A DNA stretch of 64,000 nucleotides. Source: Rhodocyclaceae bacterium (lineage in GTDB: Bacteria > Pseudomonadota > Gammaproteobacteria > Burkholderiales > Rhodocyclaceae). Below, piece after piece: positions 8,745 through 17,967 of the stretch. The DNA is taken from NCBI GenBank assembly GCA_019455325.1, contig JACFMQ010000003.1:372001-436000 (forward strand), given 5' to 3'. The first letter of the stretch is position 1, and each line of letters begins with the position of its first letter. Below the pieces are notes generated by a model, which was not told the origin of the DNA, ran no database searches, and saw only the letters and a program-made list of their open reading frames with translations. Made by a program: the position numbers and the translations under genes.

Positions 8745-9860
8745 ATGGCAAACGACTACCCCGTGGTGCTGTACGGCGCCAGCGGCTACACCGGCAAGCT
8801 CATCGCCTGGAAGCTCGCCGAGCGGCGCATTCCCTTCGTTGCCGCGGGGCGCAGCCAGCCGCGCCTGGAGGCGGAGATGGCGAAGGTGCCGGAGCTGGCC
8901 GGCCACGACTACCGCTGCGTCGCCGTGGCACACGAGGCAGCGGCGCTGACCGGGCTCTTCGCCGGCGCCAGGGTGGTGATCAACGTCACCGGCCCCTTCA
9001 TGCAACTGGGCGAGCCGGTCGTGCAGGCCAGCCTGGCGGCGGGCTGCCACTACTTCGACACGACCGGCGAAGCCGACTGGATGACGATGCTCAAGACCGG
9101 GTACGGCCCGCGCTTCGCCGCTGCCGGCCTGGCGCTGTGCCCGGCCAATTCCTACATGTGGGCCGAAGGGCTGCTGGCGGCCGAGATCGCGCTCGAAACG
9201 CCGGGCATCGACTCGCTCGATCTGGTGTACCTGGCGGACTCGCAGACCAGCGTCGCCTCGACCAAGTCCTTCCTGCGCATGTGCACCAAGCCCCAGTACC
9301 ACATCAAGGAGCGGGCGCCGGCGATGTGGCCCTACGCCACCGGCTATACGGTGACGCTGCCCGGTGAGCACGAGCTGTTCAGCGCGCTGCCGTGGAGCGG
9401 CGGCGGCGAGCCGGTGTGGTACCAGGGCGACGCGCGCGTGCGCAACTGCCGCGTGCTGGTGTCCTTCCGCAACCAGGAGATGTTCAGGGTGGTGCTCGGC
9501 CTCCTCGAACGTTTCGAGGCGGAGTGCCGCCACCTGCCGCCGGACGAGCAGGAGCGCGTCACCAACCGCTGGGGCGGCGAAGTCACGGCGGTCGAGCCGC
9601 CGCGCGAGAACCCCGAGGTGAACCGCTGCGTGCTCTCGTGCCACGGGCGCGGCAGCACGGCCTCGGTGAACGTCGTGCTGCGCGGCAATTCGCCCTACAT
9701 CCAGACCGGCGTGCTCGGCGCCGAGGCGGCGCGGCGCGTGCTGCGCGGCCAGCTCCGGGCGACGGGCTTCGTCTCGCCGGCGCAGGCCTTCGGCGCGCGC
9801 AGCCTGCTGGCGGCGCTGGCCGAGGAAGGCCATCTCCACTGGCAGGTGCACGGCGCCTGA
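8745..9860 (+). CDS. Saccharopine dehydrogenase-like NAD(P)-binding oxidoreductase
   Basis: The 371-residue protein starts with a Rossmann nucleotide-binding block VVLYGASGYTGKLIA (residues 6-20). It resembles saccharopine dehydrogenase-family proteins, including the mycobacterial trans-acting enoyl reductases. It lies 33 bases after the ligase with a good ribosome-binding site (AAGGAGACAGCA). In context it may reduce an enoyl- or keto-acyl intermediate. Lysine metabolism is unlikely because no lysine pathway genes are nearby. The family is supported by the N-terminus and length; the reaction is unassigned. Confidence 0.75.
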   Translation: MANDYPVVLYGASGYTGKLIAWKLAERRIPFVAAGRSQPRLEAEMAKVPELAGHDYRCVAVAHEAAALTGLFAGARVVINVTGPFMQLGEPVVQASLAAGCHYFDTTGEADWMTMLKTGYGPRFAAAGLALCPANSYMWAEGLLAAEIALETPGIDSLDLVYLADSQTSVASTKSFLRMCTKPQYHIKERAPAMWPYATGYTVTLPGEHELFSALPWSGGGEPVWYQGDARVRNCRVLVSFRNQEMFRVVLGLLERFEAECRHLPPDEQERVTNRWGGEVTAVEPPRENPEVNRCVLSCHGRGSTASVNVVLRGNSPYIQTGVLGAEAARRVLRGQLRATGFVSPAQAFGARSLLAALAEEGHLHWQVHGA

Positions 9861-9902
9861 GCCGCTGCCGTGCCGCATCCATCACTTTTCAGCGAGCGTG
9901 GA

Positions 9903-11144
9903 ATGAACCAACGAACCTATGTTGCCGGCGTCGGCATGACGCCGTTCGGCAAGCACCTCGGCAGCAGCGTCAAGCAGCTCACCCGCAGCGCGGTCGAGCA
10001 GGCGCTGGCCGACGCCGGCTGCGCGCCCGACGACCTGCAGATGGCCTTCTTCGCCAATGCGGCGCAGGGCCACATGGAAGGACAGGACATGATCCGCGGC
10101 CAGATCGCGCTGCGCGCCATGGGCCTCATCGGGCTGCCGGTGGTCAACGTCGAGAACGCCTGCGCCAGCGCCAGCACCGCCTTCCAGATGGCGGCCGCCC
10201 TGGTCGGCGGGGGCGGCGCCGACATCGTGCTGGCCGTCGGCGCGGAAAAGATGTTTTCCGAAGACAAGGCGCACACCCTCGGCGTCTTCGACGGCGCCTG
10301 GGACGTGCACGACGTGGTCGCCGGACGCGAGCGGCTGCTGCGCATGGGCGAAGGCGTCGAGCCGCCGCCGGGCAGCACGTCGCCCCGGCCCTACAGCGTG
10401 TTCATGGACATCTACGCCGCCTTCGGCCGCATGCACATGCGCGAGTACGGCAGCACGCAGCGCCAGTTCGCCGCGGTGTCGGCGAAGAACCACCGGCACT
10501 CGGTGCACAACCCGCTGGCCCAGTACCGGCAGGCCTATTCCGTCGAGGAAATCCTCGCCGCGCCGCCGATCGCCTATCCGCTGACCCTGCCGATGTGCTC
10601 GCCGGTCAGCGACGGCGCCGCCGCCGCCATCGTCTGCAGCGAGGCGGGGCTGGCGCGGCTGGCCGGCGACCGCGCGCGCGCGGTGCGCGTGCTCGGCTGG
10701 GCGCTGCAGGGCGGCTCGGACCGCGCGGCGGCGGACCTCGACCGCCACCTCGTGCGCCTCGCCGCGCAGCGGGTGTACGAGCAGGCCGGCGTCGGGCCGG
10801 AGGACATCTCGGTGGCCGAGGTGCACGACGCCACCGCCATCGGCGAAATCATCCAGTCCGAAGTGCTCGGCCTGTGCGCCCCCGGCGCCGGCGGTTTCTG
10901 CGCCGAGCGGGGCGAGACGCGCATCGGCGGGCGGATTCCGATCAATCCGTCGGGCGGGCTGGAATCGAAGGGACACCCGATCGGCGCCACCGGCCTGGGG
11001 CAGATCTTCGAGCTGGTCACGCAACTGCGCGGCGAGGCCGGGTCGCGCCAGGTCGATGGCGCGCGGCTGGCGCTGGCCGAGAACGGCGGCGGCCTGTACG
11101 GCATCGAGGAGGCTGCCGCCTGCGTGACGCTTCTCGGACGCTGA
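9903..11144 (+). CDS. Thiolase / SCP-x-like acetyl-CoA acyltransferase
   Basis: This 413-residue thiolase-superfamily protein has the nucleophile region VNVENACASASTA (C87), the HDATAIGEI block and the GLESKGHPIGATG histidine motif near 355-370. The final GxG-type block reads NGGGLYG rather than the cysteine-containing CxGGGQG of classical thiolases. That pattern belongs to the SCP-x / lipid-transfer thiolase group, whose members cleave branched or steroid-like side chains or act with a partner DUF35 protein. No DUF35 protein is adjacent. The ATG at 9903 follows a weak GAGCGTGGA; the upstream ATG at 9870 is less likely. Likely role: thiolytic or retro-aldol step in the same pathway. Confidence 0.82.
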   Translation: MNQRTYVAGVGMTPFGKHLGSSVKQLTRSAVEQALADAGCAPDDLQMAFFANAAQGHMEGQDMIRGQIALRAMGLIGLPVVNVENACASASTAFQMAAALVGGGGADIVLAVGAEKMFSEDKAHTLGVFDGAWDVHDVVAGRERLLRMGEGVEPPPGSTSPRPYSVFMDIYAAFGRMHMREYGSTQRQFAAVSAKNHRHSVHNPLAQYRQAYSVEEILAAPPIAYPLTLPMCSPVSDGAAAAIVCSEAGLARLAGDRARAVRVLGWALQGGSDRAAADLDRHLVRLAAQRVYEQAGVGPEDISVAEVHDATAIGEIIQSEVLGLCAPGAGGFCAERGETRIGGRIPINPSGGLESKGHPIGATGLGQIFELVTQLRGEAGSRQVDGARLALAENGGGLYGIEEAAACVTLLGR

Positions 11145-11232
11145 AGCAGCAGCGGCCGGCGACGCGGCCGCCGATGGATGAATCAAGAAACGGGCAGAGG
11201 TGACAAGGCCCGGAAAAAGGATGGAGACAAGG

Positions 11233-13668
11233 ATGGAGGCAATGTCGATTCGCCACCGGGCGGCCCGGTTCGCCCTGGGCAACCGCGCGCTGGTGCTGAT
11301 CGTGATGGCGCTGCTCACGGCGTTTTTCGCCGTCGGCGCAATGCGCATCGAGGTGCGGACGATCTTCTCGGATCTGTTCCCGAAGAACCACGAATTCGTG
11401 CAGATCTTCCGCGACCACCAGAACTTCGGCAATCCGCTGACGCTGACGATCATGGTCAAGCGCAAGGACGGCAAGGACCTGTACCAGCGCGAGACCATGC
11501 GGAAGATCTGGGACATCTCGCGCGAGATCGACCTGGCGCCGGGCGTCGATCACGACCAGGTGCTGTCGATCGCCACCGAGAAGGCGCGCTACACGGTGGT
11601 GACCGCCGACGGCATCTACTCGATGCCGATCATGGACGACGCGCCGCCGACGACCGAGGCGGAGCTGGCGGAAATCCGGCGGCGGGTGAGCGAATCGCCG
11701 GCCGCGCGCCAGTTCCTCGTCTCGGCCGACGGCACGGCGGCGGTGGTCAACGCCACCTTCATCGAGCACCTGGTCGATTACGGCGAACTGTTTGCGTTCG
11801 TGCAGGCGCTCGTCGCCGCGCAGGAGGACGCGGCGCACGAGATCCACGTCGCCGGCTGGCCGATGCTGACGGGCTGGGTCTATTTCTTCGGCGCGGACAC
11901 GGCGATGATCTTCACGGTGACGCTCGGCCTGATGTTCCTGCTGCTCGCGCTGCACATGCGCAACCTCGCCGGCATCGCGGCGCCGGTCATCGTCAGCGCC
12001 GTCTCGGCGGTGTGGGGCTTCGGTCTGGTCGGCTGGATCGGGCATCCGATCGAGCCGCTGCTGATGGTCGTGCCGCTGCTGCTCATCGCCCGCTGCTTCA
12101 GCCACTGCGTGCAGGCCACCGAGCGTTACTACGAACTCCTGCGCAGCCACGGCGACAAGCACCGGGCCGCCGAGCTGTCGCTGGTGTCACTGGTCTGGCC
12201 GGGCACGGTCGGCATCTTCACCGACGTCGCCGGCCTGCTGCTGGTGGCGCTCGCGCCGATTCCGGCGCTCGAACGCTTCGCGCTGTTCACCGGCATGTGG
12301 GCGCTCAACCTGATCCCGACCAGCGTCTTTCTGACGCCGGTTCTGCTCAGCCTGCTGCCGCGGCCGAAGAACATCGACCAACTGGTCGACGGCAACGGCG
12401 ACGGCGAGCAGGGCGGCCCGCTGCGCCGCGCCATGCGCCGCCTGCTGCTCGGCTGCGGCCATCTGGCGACCGGCGGCCGGGCGCGCTTCACCGCCGCCGC
12501 GCTGATCGTGGTGGCGGTGCTCGCCGGCTACGAGATGATGAAGATCCAGATCGGCAACCCGGTCGAGGGCAGCAACCTGCTCCGCCACGACTCGCACTTC
12601 AACACCGCGGTGCGCGAGATCAACCGGCATTTCCCCGGCCTGATGACGCTGGAGGTGGTGTTCGAGGGCAAGGACGGGCGCATCGTCCGCCAGGCGGACA
12701 CGCTGGGCACCATGCAGTCCCTGCAGCACTGTCTGGAAAGCGGGCCGACGCCGCCGACGGCGACGCTGTCGTTCGCCGACTACGCGCCCGAGGCCAACCG
12801 CGTGTTCAACGGCGGCAACCCGAAGTGGGCGCCGCTCGACCCGGACGACGCATCGGCGGCGGCCGCCGCCGGGGCGCTGATGGTCGGCACCAACGCCAAG
12901 GCCTACCTGCACATCACCGATTTCGAGCAGAAGAACGGCACGGTCTCGGTCTGGTACTCGGACAACAGGCAGGCGACGGTCGACGCCGCGCTGGTGCAGG
13001 CCCGCCGCTGCATCGCGCAGGTCGGCGCCGAGCACGAGAAATTCCGCATCCGGCTCGGCACCGGCGTGATCGCGCTGCAGCAGTCGATCAACGAGACGGT
13101 GAGCGTCTATCACTGGCTGATCCTGGGCGCGCTCAACCTGGTGATCCTGCTCGGCTGTTCGCTCGCCTACCGGTCGCTCGCCGCCGGCCTGATCCTGCTG
13201 GTGCCGGTCAACCTCGCCAACGTCTTCCTGACGGCCGCGCTGGCGCTCGGCGGCGCCGGCCTGGACGTGAATTCGCTGCCCATCCTGGCCATCGGCATCG
13301 GCGTCGGCATCGACTACGGCATCTACCTGCTGACCCGCATCTGGGAGGAATACCAGGCGGCGAAGGGGCATCTGGAAGCGGCGATCAACACCGCGCTGAC
13401 GACCTGCGGCAAGGCGATCTTCTTCACCGCCAGCCTGATGACGCTCGGCATCGCGCCCTGGTACTTCCTGTCGGAACTGAAGTTCCTCTCCGACATGGGA
13501 ATGATGCTGGTGGTGGTCATGTTCATCAACATGGTGCTCGCCCTACTGGTCGTGCCGCTGCTGATCCATCTGTTCCGCCCGCGCTTCCTGGAGAGCGATC
13601 TCTCCGCGCTTTCCGAGAACGTCGAGGCGCCCGCCGCCGGGCACCGAATCACGATGCCCGGCCTGTGA
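11233..13668 (+). CDS. RND/MMPL-family inner-membrane transporter (copy 1)
   Basis: This large membrane protein (about 811 residues) has the duplicated RND plan: one N-terminal transmembrane helix, a periplasmic loop, a block of five helices near 230-400, then a second helix, loop and block. The C-terminal block contains the family signature AIGIGVGIDYGIYLLTR. It belongs to the COG1033/MMPL-type exporters that move lipids or hydrophobic molecules, not to the AcrB drug pumps, and no membrane-fusion protein is nearby. Starts are possible at 11200 (GTG), 11221, 11233 and 11242; 11233 has GGAG six bases upstream. It pairs with the following DUF1329, YCF48 and DUF1302 genes. A paralogue lies at 20448-22802. 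Confidence 0.85.
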   Translation: MEAMSIRHRAARFALGNRALVLIVMALLTAFFAVGAMRIEVRTIFSDLFPKNHEFVQIFRDHQNFGNPLTLTIMVKRKDGKDLYQRETMRKIWDISREIDLAPGVDHDQVLSIATEKARYTVVTADGIYSMPIMDDAPPTTEAELAEIRRRVSESPAARQFLVSADGTAAVVNATFIEHLVDYGELFAFVQALVAAQEDAAHEIHVAGWPMLTGWVYFFGADTAMIFTVTLGLMFLLLALHMRNLAGIAAPVIVSAVSAVWGFGLVGWIGHPIEPLLMVVPLLLIARCFSHCVQATERYYELLRSHGDKHRAAELSLVSLVWPGTVGIFTDVAGLLLVALAPIPALERFALFTGMWALNLIPTSVFLTPVLLSLLPRPKNIDQLVDGNGDGEQGGPLRRAMRRLLLGCGHLATGGRARFTAAALIVVAVLAGYEMMKIQIGNPVEGSNLLRHDSHFNTAVREINRHFPGLMTLEVVFEGKDGRIVRQADTLGTMQSLQHCLESGPTPPTATLSFADYAPEANRVFNGGNPKWAPLDPDDASAAAAAGALMVGTNAKAYLHITDFEQKNGTVSVWYSDNRQATVDAALVQARRCIAQVGAEHEKFRIRLGTGVIALQQSINETVSVYHWLILGALNLVILLGCSLAYRSLAAGLILLVPVNLANVFLTAALALGGAGLDVNSLPILAIGIGVGIDYGIYLLTRIWEEYQAAKGHLEAAINTALTTCGKAIFFTASLMTLGIAPWYFLSELKFLSDMGMMLVVVMFINMVLALLVVPLLIHLFRPRFLESDLSALSENVEAPAAGHRITMPGL

Positions 13669-13720
13669 GGCATCGCCGTCCGATCCGCGCATCAACCATC
13701 AATAACGAGAGGAGTGAGAC

Positions 13721-15091
13721 ATGCACATTCGCAAATTCGACTTCGATTTCAGCCGCCGCGCCTTCATGGAGAAGAGCGCCGGCATCCTCGGCGCCGGCGT
13801 GCTGGCGCCGCTGTGGCCGCTGATCGCGCACGGCGCCGACATCACAAAAGCCTACCCGGACGAACTGCTCTCGATCGAGGGCTACACCAAGGGCAGGATC
13901 AAGACCGGCGACCTGATCACCGCCGACAACGTGGAACTGGTCAAGGACCTGCTCGATCCGGTGGCGCTGAAGCAGGTGAAGGAGATGGGGCGCCGCATCC
14001 GCATCGTCGCCTCGACCCGCGACGTCACCCGCATGTATCCGGCGGAGTATCTGGAAGCGACGCTGCGCAACAAGGGCAAGGCCCGCTTCGACGCGGACGG
14101 CAACGTCGTCACGCAGGACGGCAAGCCGTGGATCGGCGGCAACCCCTTCCCCGAGGCGAAGACGGCCGAGGAACTGTATGCCAACCTGTCGCTGAGCTGG
14201 GGACGGCACGACAACTCCACCTACGCCGTGCGCGACTGGGAGATCGGCCCCGACGGCGGCCAGACCTATCAGTACGACTTCGTCTGGGTCGAGGAGAACA
14301 CCACCGGCCGCGTCGGCGCCGGCGGCCCCTATCTCGCCGGCATGGAAGACAAGCTGCGCCTGCAGTCGGTGTTCTTCACCTCGCCGGCCGACGTCAAGGG
14401 CACTTCGTATCTCAACACCTGGCACTACGACCAGCGCAAGTTCCCCGACCTGGTCGGCTACCTGCCGGCCTTCAAGCGCGTGCGCAAGTTCCCCACCAAC
14501 CAGCGCTTCGAGCCGCTGGTCGCGGGCATGGCGCTCTATCTGTCCGACGCCTGGGCGGCAGGCGACCCGATGCTGACCTGGGGCAACTACAGGATCGTCG
14601 GCCGCGGCCCCTTCCTCGGCGCGGTGTCGCAGAACTGGCACGGCGATCATCCGAACTGGGAGCCGCCGGTCCACGGCGGGCCGAAGGGACAGACCTTCTT
14701 CGAGACGCAGATGGAGCTGTGCCCGGAGGTGATCGTCGTCGAGGCCGAGCCGGTCGGCTACTCGCGCGCGCCGGTCTCGAAGAAGCGGGTGTGGATCGAC
14801 GTGCGCAACATGATGTACGTCGCCTACGTCACCTACGACCGCCGCGGCGACGTCTGGAAGAGCTTCGAGCCGCAGTACGGCCTGTACGAGAAGGGCGGCG
14901 CGAAGGTGCTCGACGGCAGGCACACCGCCTGGTCCTGGACCGCCGTGCAGTGCCACGACATCCAGTCCAACCGCATGACCCGCTTCGTGCAGGCGAAGGG
15001 CGTCACCGGCGGCCATACCTCCGGCTACAACCGCGAGGGCCTGCGCGAGAAGTTCCTCACCGAGCAGGCGATCCAGCGCCTGGGGACGTGA
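13721..15091 (+). CDS. DUF1329 family periplasmic protein (copy 1)
   Basis: The 456-residue protein has an N-terminal export signal containing SRRAFMEKSAG, a twin-arginine-like motif, followed by a hydrophobic stretch ending near AHGA (about residue 35). The body matches the DUF1329 family, for example ending with the block containing TSGYNREGLREKF. The family has a LolA/LolB-like fold and is usually found with DUF1302 and RND genes, so it may carry a lipid or hydrophobic ligand across the periplasm; that function is not proven. GAGAGGAG before the ATG supports the start. It sits between the RND and YCF48 genes. A second copy is at 24577-25962. Confidence 0.8.
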   Translation: MHIRKFDFDFSRRAFMEKSAGILGAGVLAPLWPLIAHGADITKAYPDELLSIEGYTKGRIKTGDLITADNVELVKDLLDPVALKQVKEMGRRIRIVASTRDVTRMYPAEYLEATLRNKGKARFDADGNVVTQDGKPWIGGNPFPEAKTAEELYANLSLSWGRHDNSTYAVRDWEIGPDGGQTYQYDFVWVEENTTGRVGAGGPYLAGMEDKLRLQSVFFTSPADVKGTSYLNTWHYDQRKFPDLVGYLPAFKRVRKFPTNQRFEPLVAGMALYLSDAWAAGDPMLTWGNYRIVGRGPFLGAVSQNWHGDHPNWEPPVHGGPKGQTFFETQMELCPEVIVVEAEPVGYSRAPVSKKRVWIDVRNMMYVAYVTYDRRGDVWKSFEPQYGLYEKGGAKVLDGRHTAWSWTAVQCHDIQSNRMTRFVQAKGVTGGHTSGYNREGLREKFLTEQAIQRLGT

Positions 15092-15093
15092 TC

Positions 15094-16077
15094 GTGCGCG
15101 GCCCCGGAAAATTCCGGCGCGCCCTGTGCGCGCTGTCGATGGCCGGCGCGGCGCTGGCGGCCGGCGCCGCCCCCGCGTTCGCCGCGGCGGCGGACGCACT
15201 GCGGCTCGTGCGCAGCGGCGTCGCCCACGACATGCTGTTCGACCTGGCCTTCGACGGGCCGCGCGGCATCGCCGTCGGCAGCTACGGCAGCGTGCTGCTC
15301 AGCGACGACGGGGGCGCCGCCTGGCGGCCGGCGGACGTTCCCGGCGCCGGGCGCGCGCTGCTCGGCACCGCGATCAGCGGCGGGCGCTGCCTGGCCGTGG
15401 GGCAAGGCGGCAGCATCCTCGTCGCCGACGACTGCCGCAGATGGCGCGCCGCCGATTCCGGCAGCGGCGAGCGGCTGATGGCGGTCGGACTCAATGCGCA
15501 CGGCCTGGCCTACGCGGTCGGCGCCTTCGGCACGATCCTGCGCTCGGCGGACGGCGGACACACGTGGCAGGCGGTCGCCGTGGACTGGTCGGCGAAGAGC
15601 CCGAGCGGCGCCGAACCCCACCTCTACGCCGTCCACGTCGCCGAAGACGGCACCGTGACCCTGGCCGGCGAGTTCGGACTGATCCTGCGCAGCCGCGACG
15701 GCGCCGACTGGCGGGTGGCCCATGCCGGCGAGCAGTCGCTGTTCGGCCTGTCGATCGCCGGCGGCACCGCCCATGCGGTCGGACAGAACGGCACGGTGCT
15801 GGCGAGCGACGACGGCGGCGAGACCTGGCGGCCGCTGGCCAGCGGCTCGTCGGCGATCCTCACCGGCGTGTGGAGCGACGGCAAGGGGCGGGTGGTCGTC
15901 ACCGGCCTCAACGCCGTCCTGCAGAGCGGCGACGGCGGCCGCAGCTGGCGCCGGGTGGACGCCGGCGCGCATGCGCAGGCGACCCACATGGCGGTCGCCG
16001 CCGGCCAATCCGCGGACGGCGGGCAACGGGTGCTGATGGTCGGCTCGGCGGCGGCGGTGATCGAACTGCTCAGGTAG
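15094..16077 (+). CDS. YCF48-like beta-propeller protein, secreted (copy 1)
   Basis: The 327-residue protein begins with a signal peptide (FRRALCALSMAGAALAAG..., cleavage after AFA near residue 30). It is built from repeated blades with SDDGG/SADGG-xxW motifs (for example LLSDDGGAAW, RSADGGHTW, ASDDGGETW, QSGDGGRSW). This is the YCF48/HCF136 (BNR-like) propeller pattern. The start is GTG at 15094, three bases after the DUF1329 stop at 15091, with GGGGA upstream; a GTG at 15088 is possible. It is likely a periplasmic assembly or scaffold component of the neighbouring envelope system. The same length (327) is predicted for the paralogue at 19458-20441. Confidence 0.78.
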   Translation: MRGPGKFRRALCALSMAGAALAAGAAPAFAAAADALRLVRSGVAHDMLFDLAFDGPRGIAVGSYGSVLLSDDGGAAWRPADVPGAGRALLGTAISGGRCLAVGQGGSILVADDCRRWRAADSGSGERLMAVGLNAHGLAYAVGAFGTILRSADGGHTWQAVAVDWSAKSPSGAEPHLYAVHVAEDGTVTLAGEFGLILRSRDGADWRVAHAGEQSLFGLSIAGGTAHAVGQNGTVLASDDGGETWRPLASGSSAILTGVWSDGKGRVVVTGLNAVLQSGDGGRSWRRVDAGAHAQATHMAVAAGQSADGGQRVLMVGSAAAVIELLR

Positions 16078-16131
16078 GCCGCCGCCGCCGAAACGTAAAG
16101 AGATCGAGTGCAAAAACAAGGAGGAGACATC

Positions 16132-17946
16132 ATGAAGACTGGATTGTTTGGCGATTCGCGGAATGCGTTCTGGGTGCTTGCCGCGCTGGCGCCGCTGGCC
16201 GCTCATGGCGCGGACTGGGAGGTTTCCGGCTTCCTGCGCGAGGAGATTGCCGTGCGGACCGGCGGCAAGAATAACCCGTTCAACCAGCAGGGCAACGTCT
16301 TCAACGGCAAGAGCGTGGCCAACACCGGCCTCGGTCCGGTGCTCGCGCCCGGCGCCTCGCCCGCCACGCTGACGCGGCCGGCGGACTGGAAGGATTCGAA
16401 CACCTTCAACATGTTCGCCACCCGCCTCGAAGTCGCGGTGGACGGCAGGCTGACCGAAAACCTCGCCGCGCACGTCAAGCTGCGCGGCTTCTACGACGGC
16501 GTCGGGCGGGTCGATGGCGCGTTCCGGGGCGAGAACATCTTCGCGCAGGAGTTCCGCGGCAGCCGCGGCGGCACGCCCTTCGAGGTCGCCCGCAAGGACT
16601 GGATGCTCGACCTGCCCGCGGCCTATGTCGACTACAGCGACGGCCCGCTGTGGCTGCGCTTTGGCAACCAGCAGATCGCCTGGGGCGAGTCGATCTTCTT
16701 CCGCGTGCTCGACGTGCCCAACGGCCTGGACCTGCGCCGGCATTCCATCCTCGACGTCGCCGCCGAGGAATATTCGGACAAGCGCGTGCCGTCGCTGGCG
16801 CTGCGCGCGAGCTTCCGGGCCAACGACAACTGGGAGGTGGAAGGCTTCGGCCAGCGCTTCCAGCCGACCATCATCGCCGGCGACAACTCGCCCTACAACA
16901 CCATCCCGTCGCAGTTCAACGTGCAGGAGAAGGCAGGTTATGAACGGGTGAAGAACGACATGAGCTTCGGCGGCCGGGTGCGCGGGCAGATCGGCGGCTT
17001 CGGCGTGCAGTTCATGGCGGTCAACCGGCGCAACCCGGACGGCGTGGTGCGCTGGACCGACTCGCAGGCCGGCGCCCTGGCCGGCACCGCCTTCGAGGCC
17101 GGCACCGGGCGCGGCGTCTACAGCGCCGCCGAGTGGTTCCGCTATGCCAGTTCGGTGGGCCTGGACGGCCCCGGCGGCCTGGAGACCGCGCTCAACGAGT
17201 TCCCGGCCACGCTCGGGCTCGGCTCGGCGGCGGTGGCGGCCGGCTGCGGCGGCACGGTCAGCGGCGGCGGGATCATCGGCCTGCCGAACCGGGCCGCGAC
17301 CGCCTGCGTCCTCGACACCTTCTTCGATCCGGTCGTCGGCCTCGGCGACCTGCGCGGCCACCTGATGCGCGAGTATCCCCGCGAGACCGTGTTCGGCTTC
17401 AGCGTCAACCACATCTTCGAGGGCGCGCCGGACTCGTGGCTGGATCAACTGGTGGCGCGCTTCGAACTCTCGTACACGCCGAACAAGAAGTTCACCAACC
17501 CGACGCTGTCGCGCCGCTACCTGGAAAAGGACGAAACCCAGTTCGCCCTGATCCTGGAGAAGTACCACAAGTTCAGCGCCGACATGCCGGCCACCTACAT
17601 CGTCGGCCAGTGGCTGCACAAGACCGAGAGCGACCTGTTCGGACGCCACCTGTCCGGCCTGGACAACCGGCCCGGCGAACGGCCGAAGGGACTGAGCAGC
17701 TTCAACGCCCTGGCCCTGGCCATACAGCAGCCGTCGAAGACCCTGGAGTGGCGCACCGACCTCACCGTGCTGACCGACCTGCGCGGCGGCTGGCTGATCC
17801 AGCCGGGCGTCAAGTGGAAGCCGAACAAGTCCTTCCAGCTCGACGTGTACGGCAACGTGATCCGCACCGACGGCGGCAACGACGACTTCGGCTCGGCCAT
17901 CGAGTCGGCCAACGAGGTGTTCGTGCGCGGCACGTTCTACTTCTGA
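16132..17946 (+). CDS. DUF1302 family outer-membrane beta-barrel protein (copy 1)
   Basis: The 604-residue protein has an N-terminal signal (ending near AAHGA, residue 24) and alternating amphipathic strands. It ends in FVRGTFYF, an aromatic C-terminus typical of Bam-assembled outer-membrane barrels. Features such as WEVSGFLREE and WGESIFFRVLDVPNGLD are characteristic of DUF1302. AAGGAGGAGACATC precedes the ATG at 16132, making the upstream in-frame codon at 16108 unlikely. With the RND, DUF1329 and YCF48 genes it completes an inner membrane-periplasm-outer membrane set. A role as porin or channel for a hydrophobic substrate is inferred. Confidence 0.82.
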   Translation: MKTGLFGDSRNAFWVLAALAPLAAHGADWEVSGFLREEIAVRTGGKNNPFNQQGNVFNGKSVANTGLGPVLAPGASPATLTRPADWKDSNTFNMFATRLEVAVDGRLTENLAAHVKLRGFYDGVGRVDGAFRGENIFAQEFRGSRGGTPFEVARKDWMLDLPAAYVDYSDGPLWLRFGNQQIAWGESIFFRVLDVPNGLDLRRHSILDVAAEEYSDKRVPSLALRASFRANDNWEVEGFGQRFQPTIIAGDNSPYNTIPSQFNVQEKAGYERVKNDMSFGGRVRGQIGGFGVQFMAVNRRNPDGVVRWTDSQAGALAGTAFEAGTGRGVYSAAEWFRYASSVGLDGPGGLETALNEFPATLGLGSAAVAAGCGGTVSGGGIIGLPNRAATACVLDTFFDPVVGLGDLRGHLMREYPRETVFGFSVNHIFEGAPDSWLDQLVARFELSYTPNKKFTNPTLSRRYLEKDETQFALILEKYHKFSADMPATYIVGQWLHKTESDLFGRHLSGLDNRPGERPKGLSSFNALALAIQQPSKTLEWRTDLTVLTDLRGGWLIQPGVKWKPNKSFQLDVYGNVIRTDGGNDDFGSAIESANEVFVRGTFYF

Positions 17947-17967
17947 CCACGGGCCAAAGCAGGAGAC

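Noticed and set aside
8745..9860. Lysine biosynthesis or breakdown role for the saccharopine-dehydrogenase-like protein
   Set aside because: No lysine genes nearby; the neighbours are acyl-CoA enzymes.
7047..9878. 943-codon antisense frame opposite the ligase and reductase genes
   Set aside because: Typical mirror frame of GC-rich codons, rich in H, R, A and G, with no signal or motif.
11233..13668. RND genes as a multidrug efflux system
   Set aside because: No membrane-fusion protein or TolC-type gene accompanies either copy; sequence style is MMPL-like and partners are DUF1329/DUF1302.
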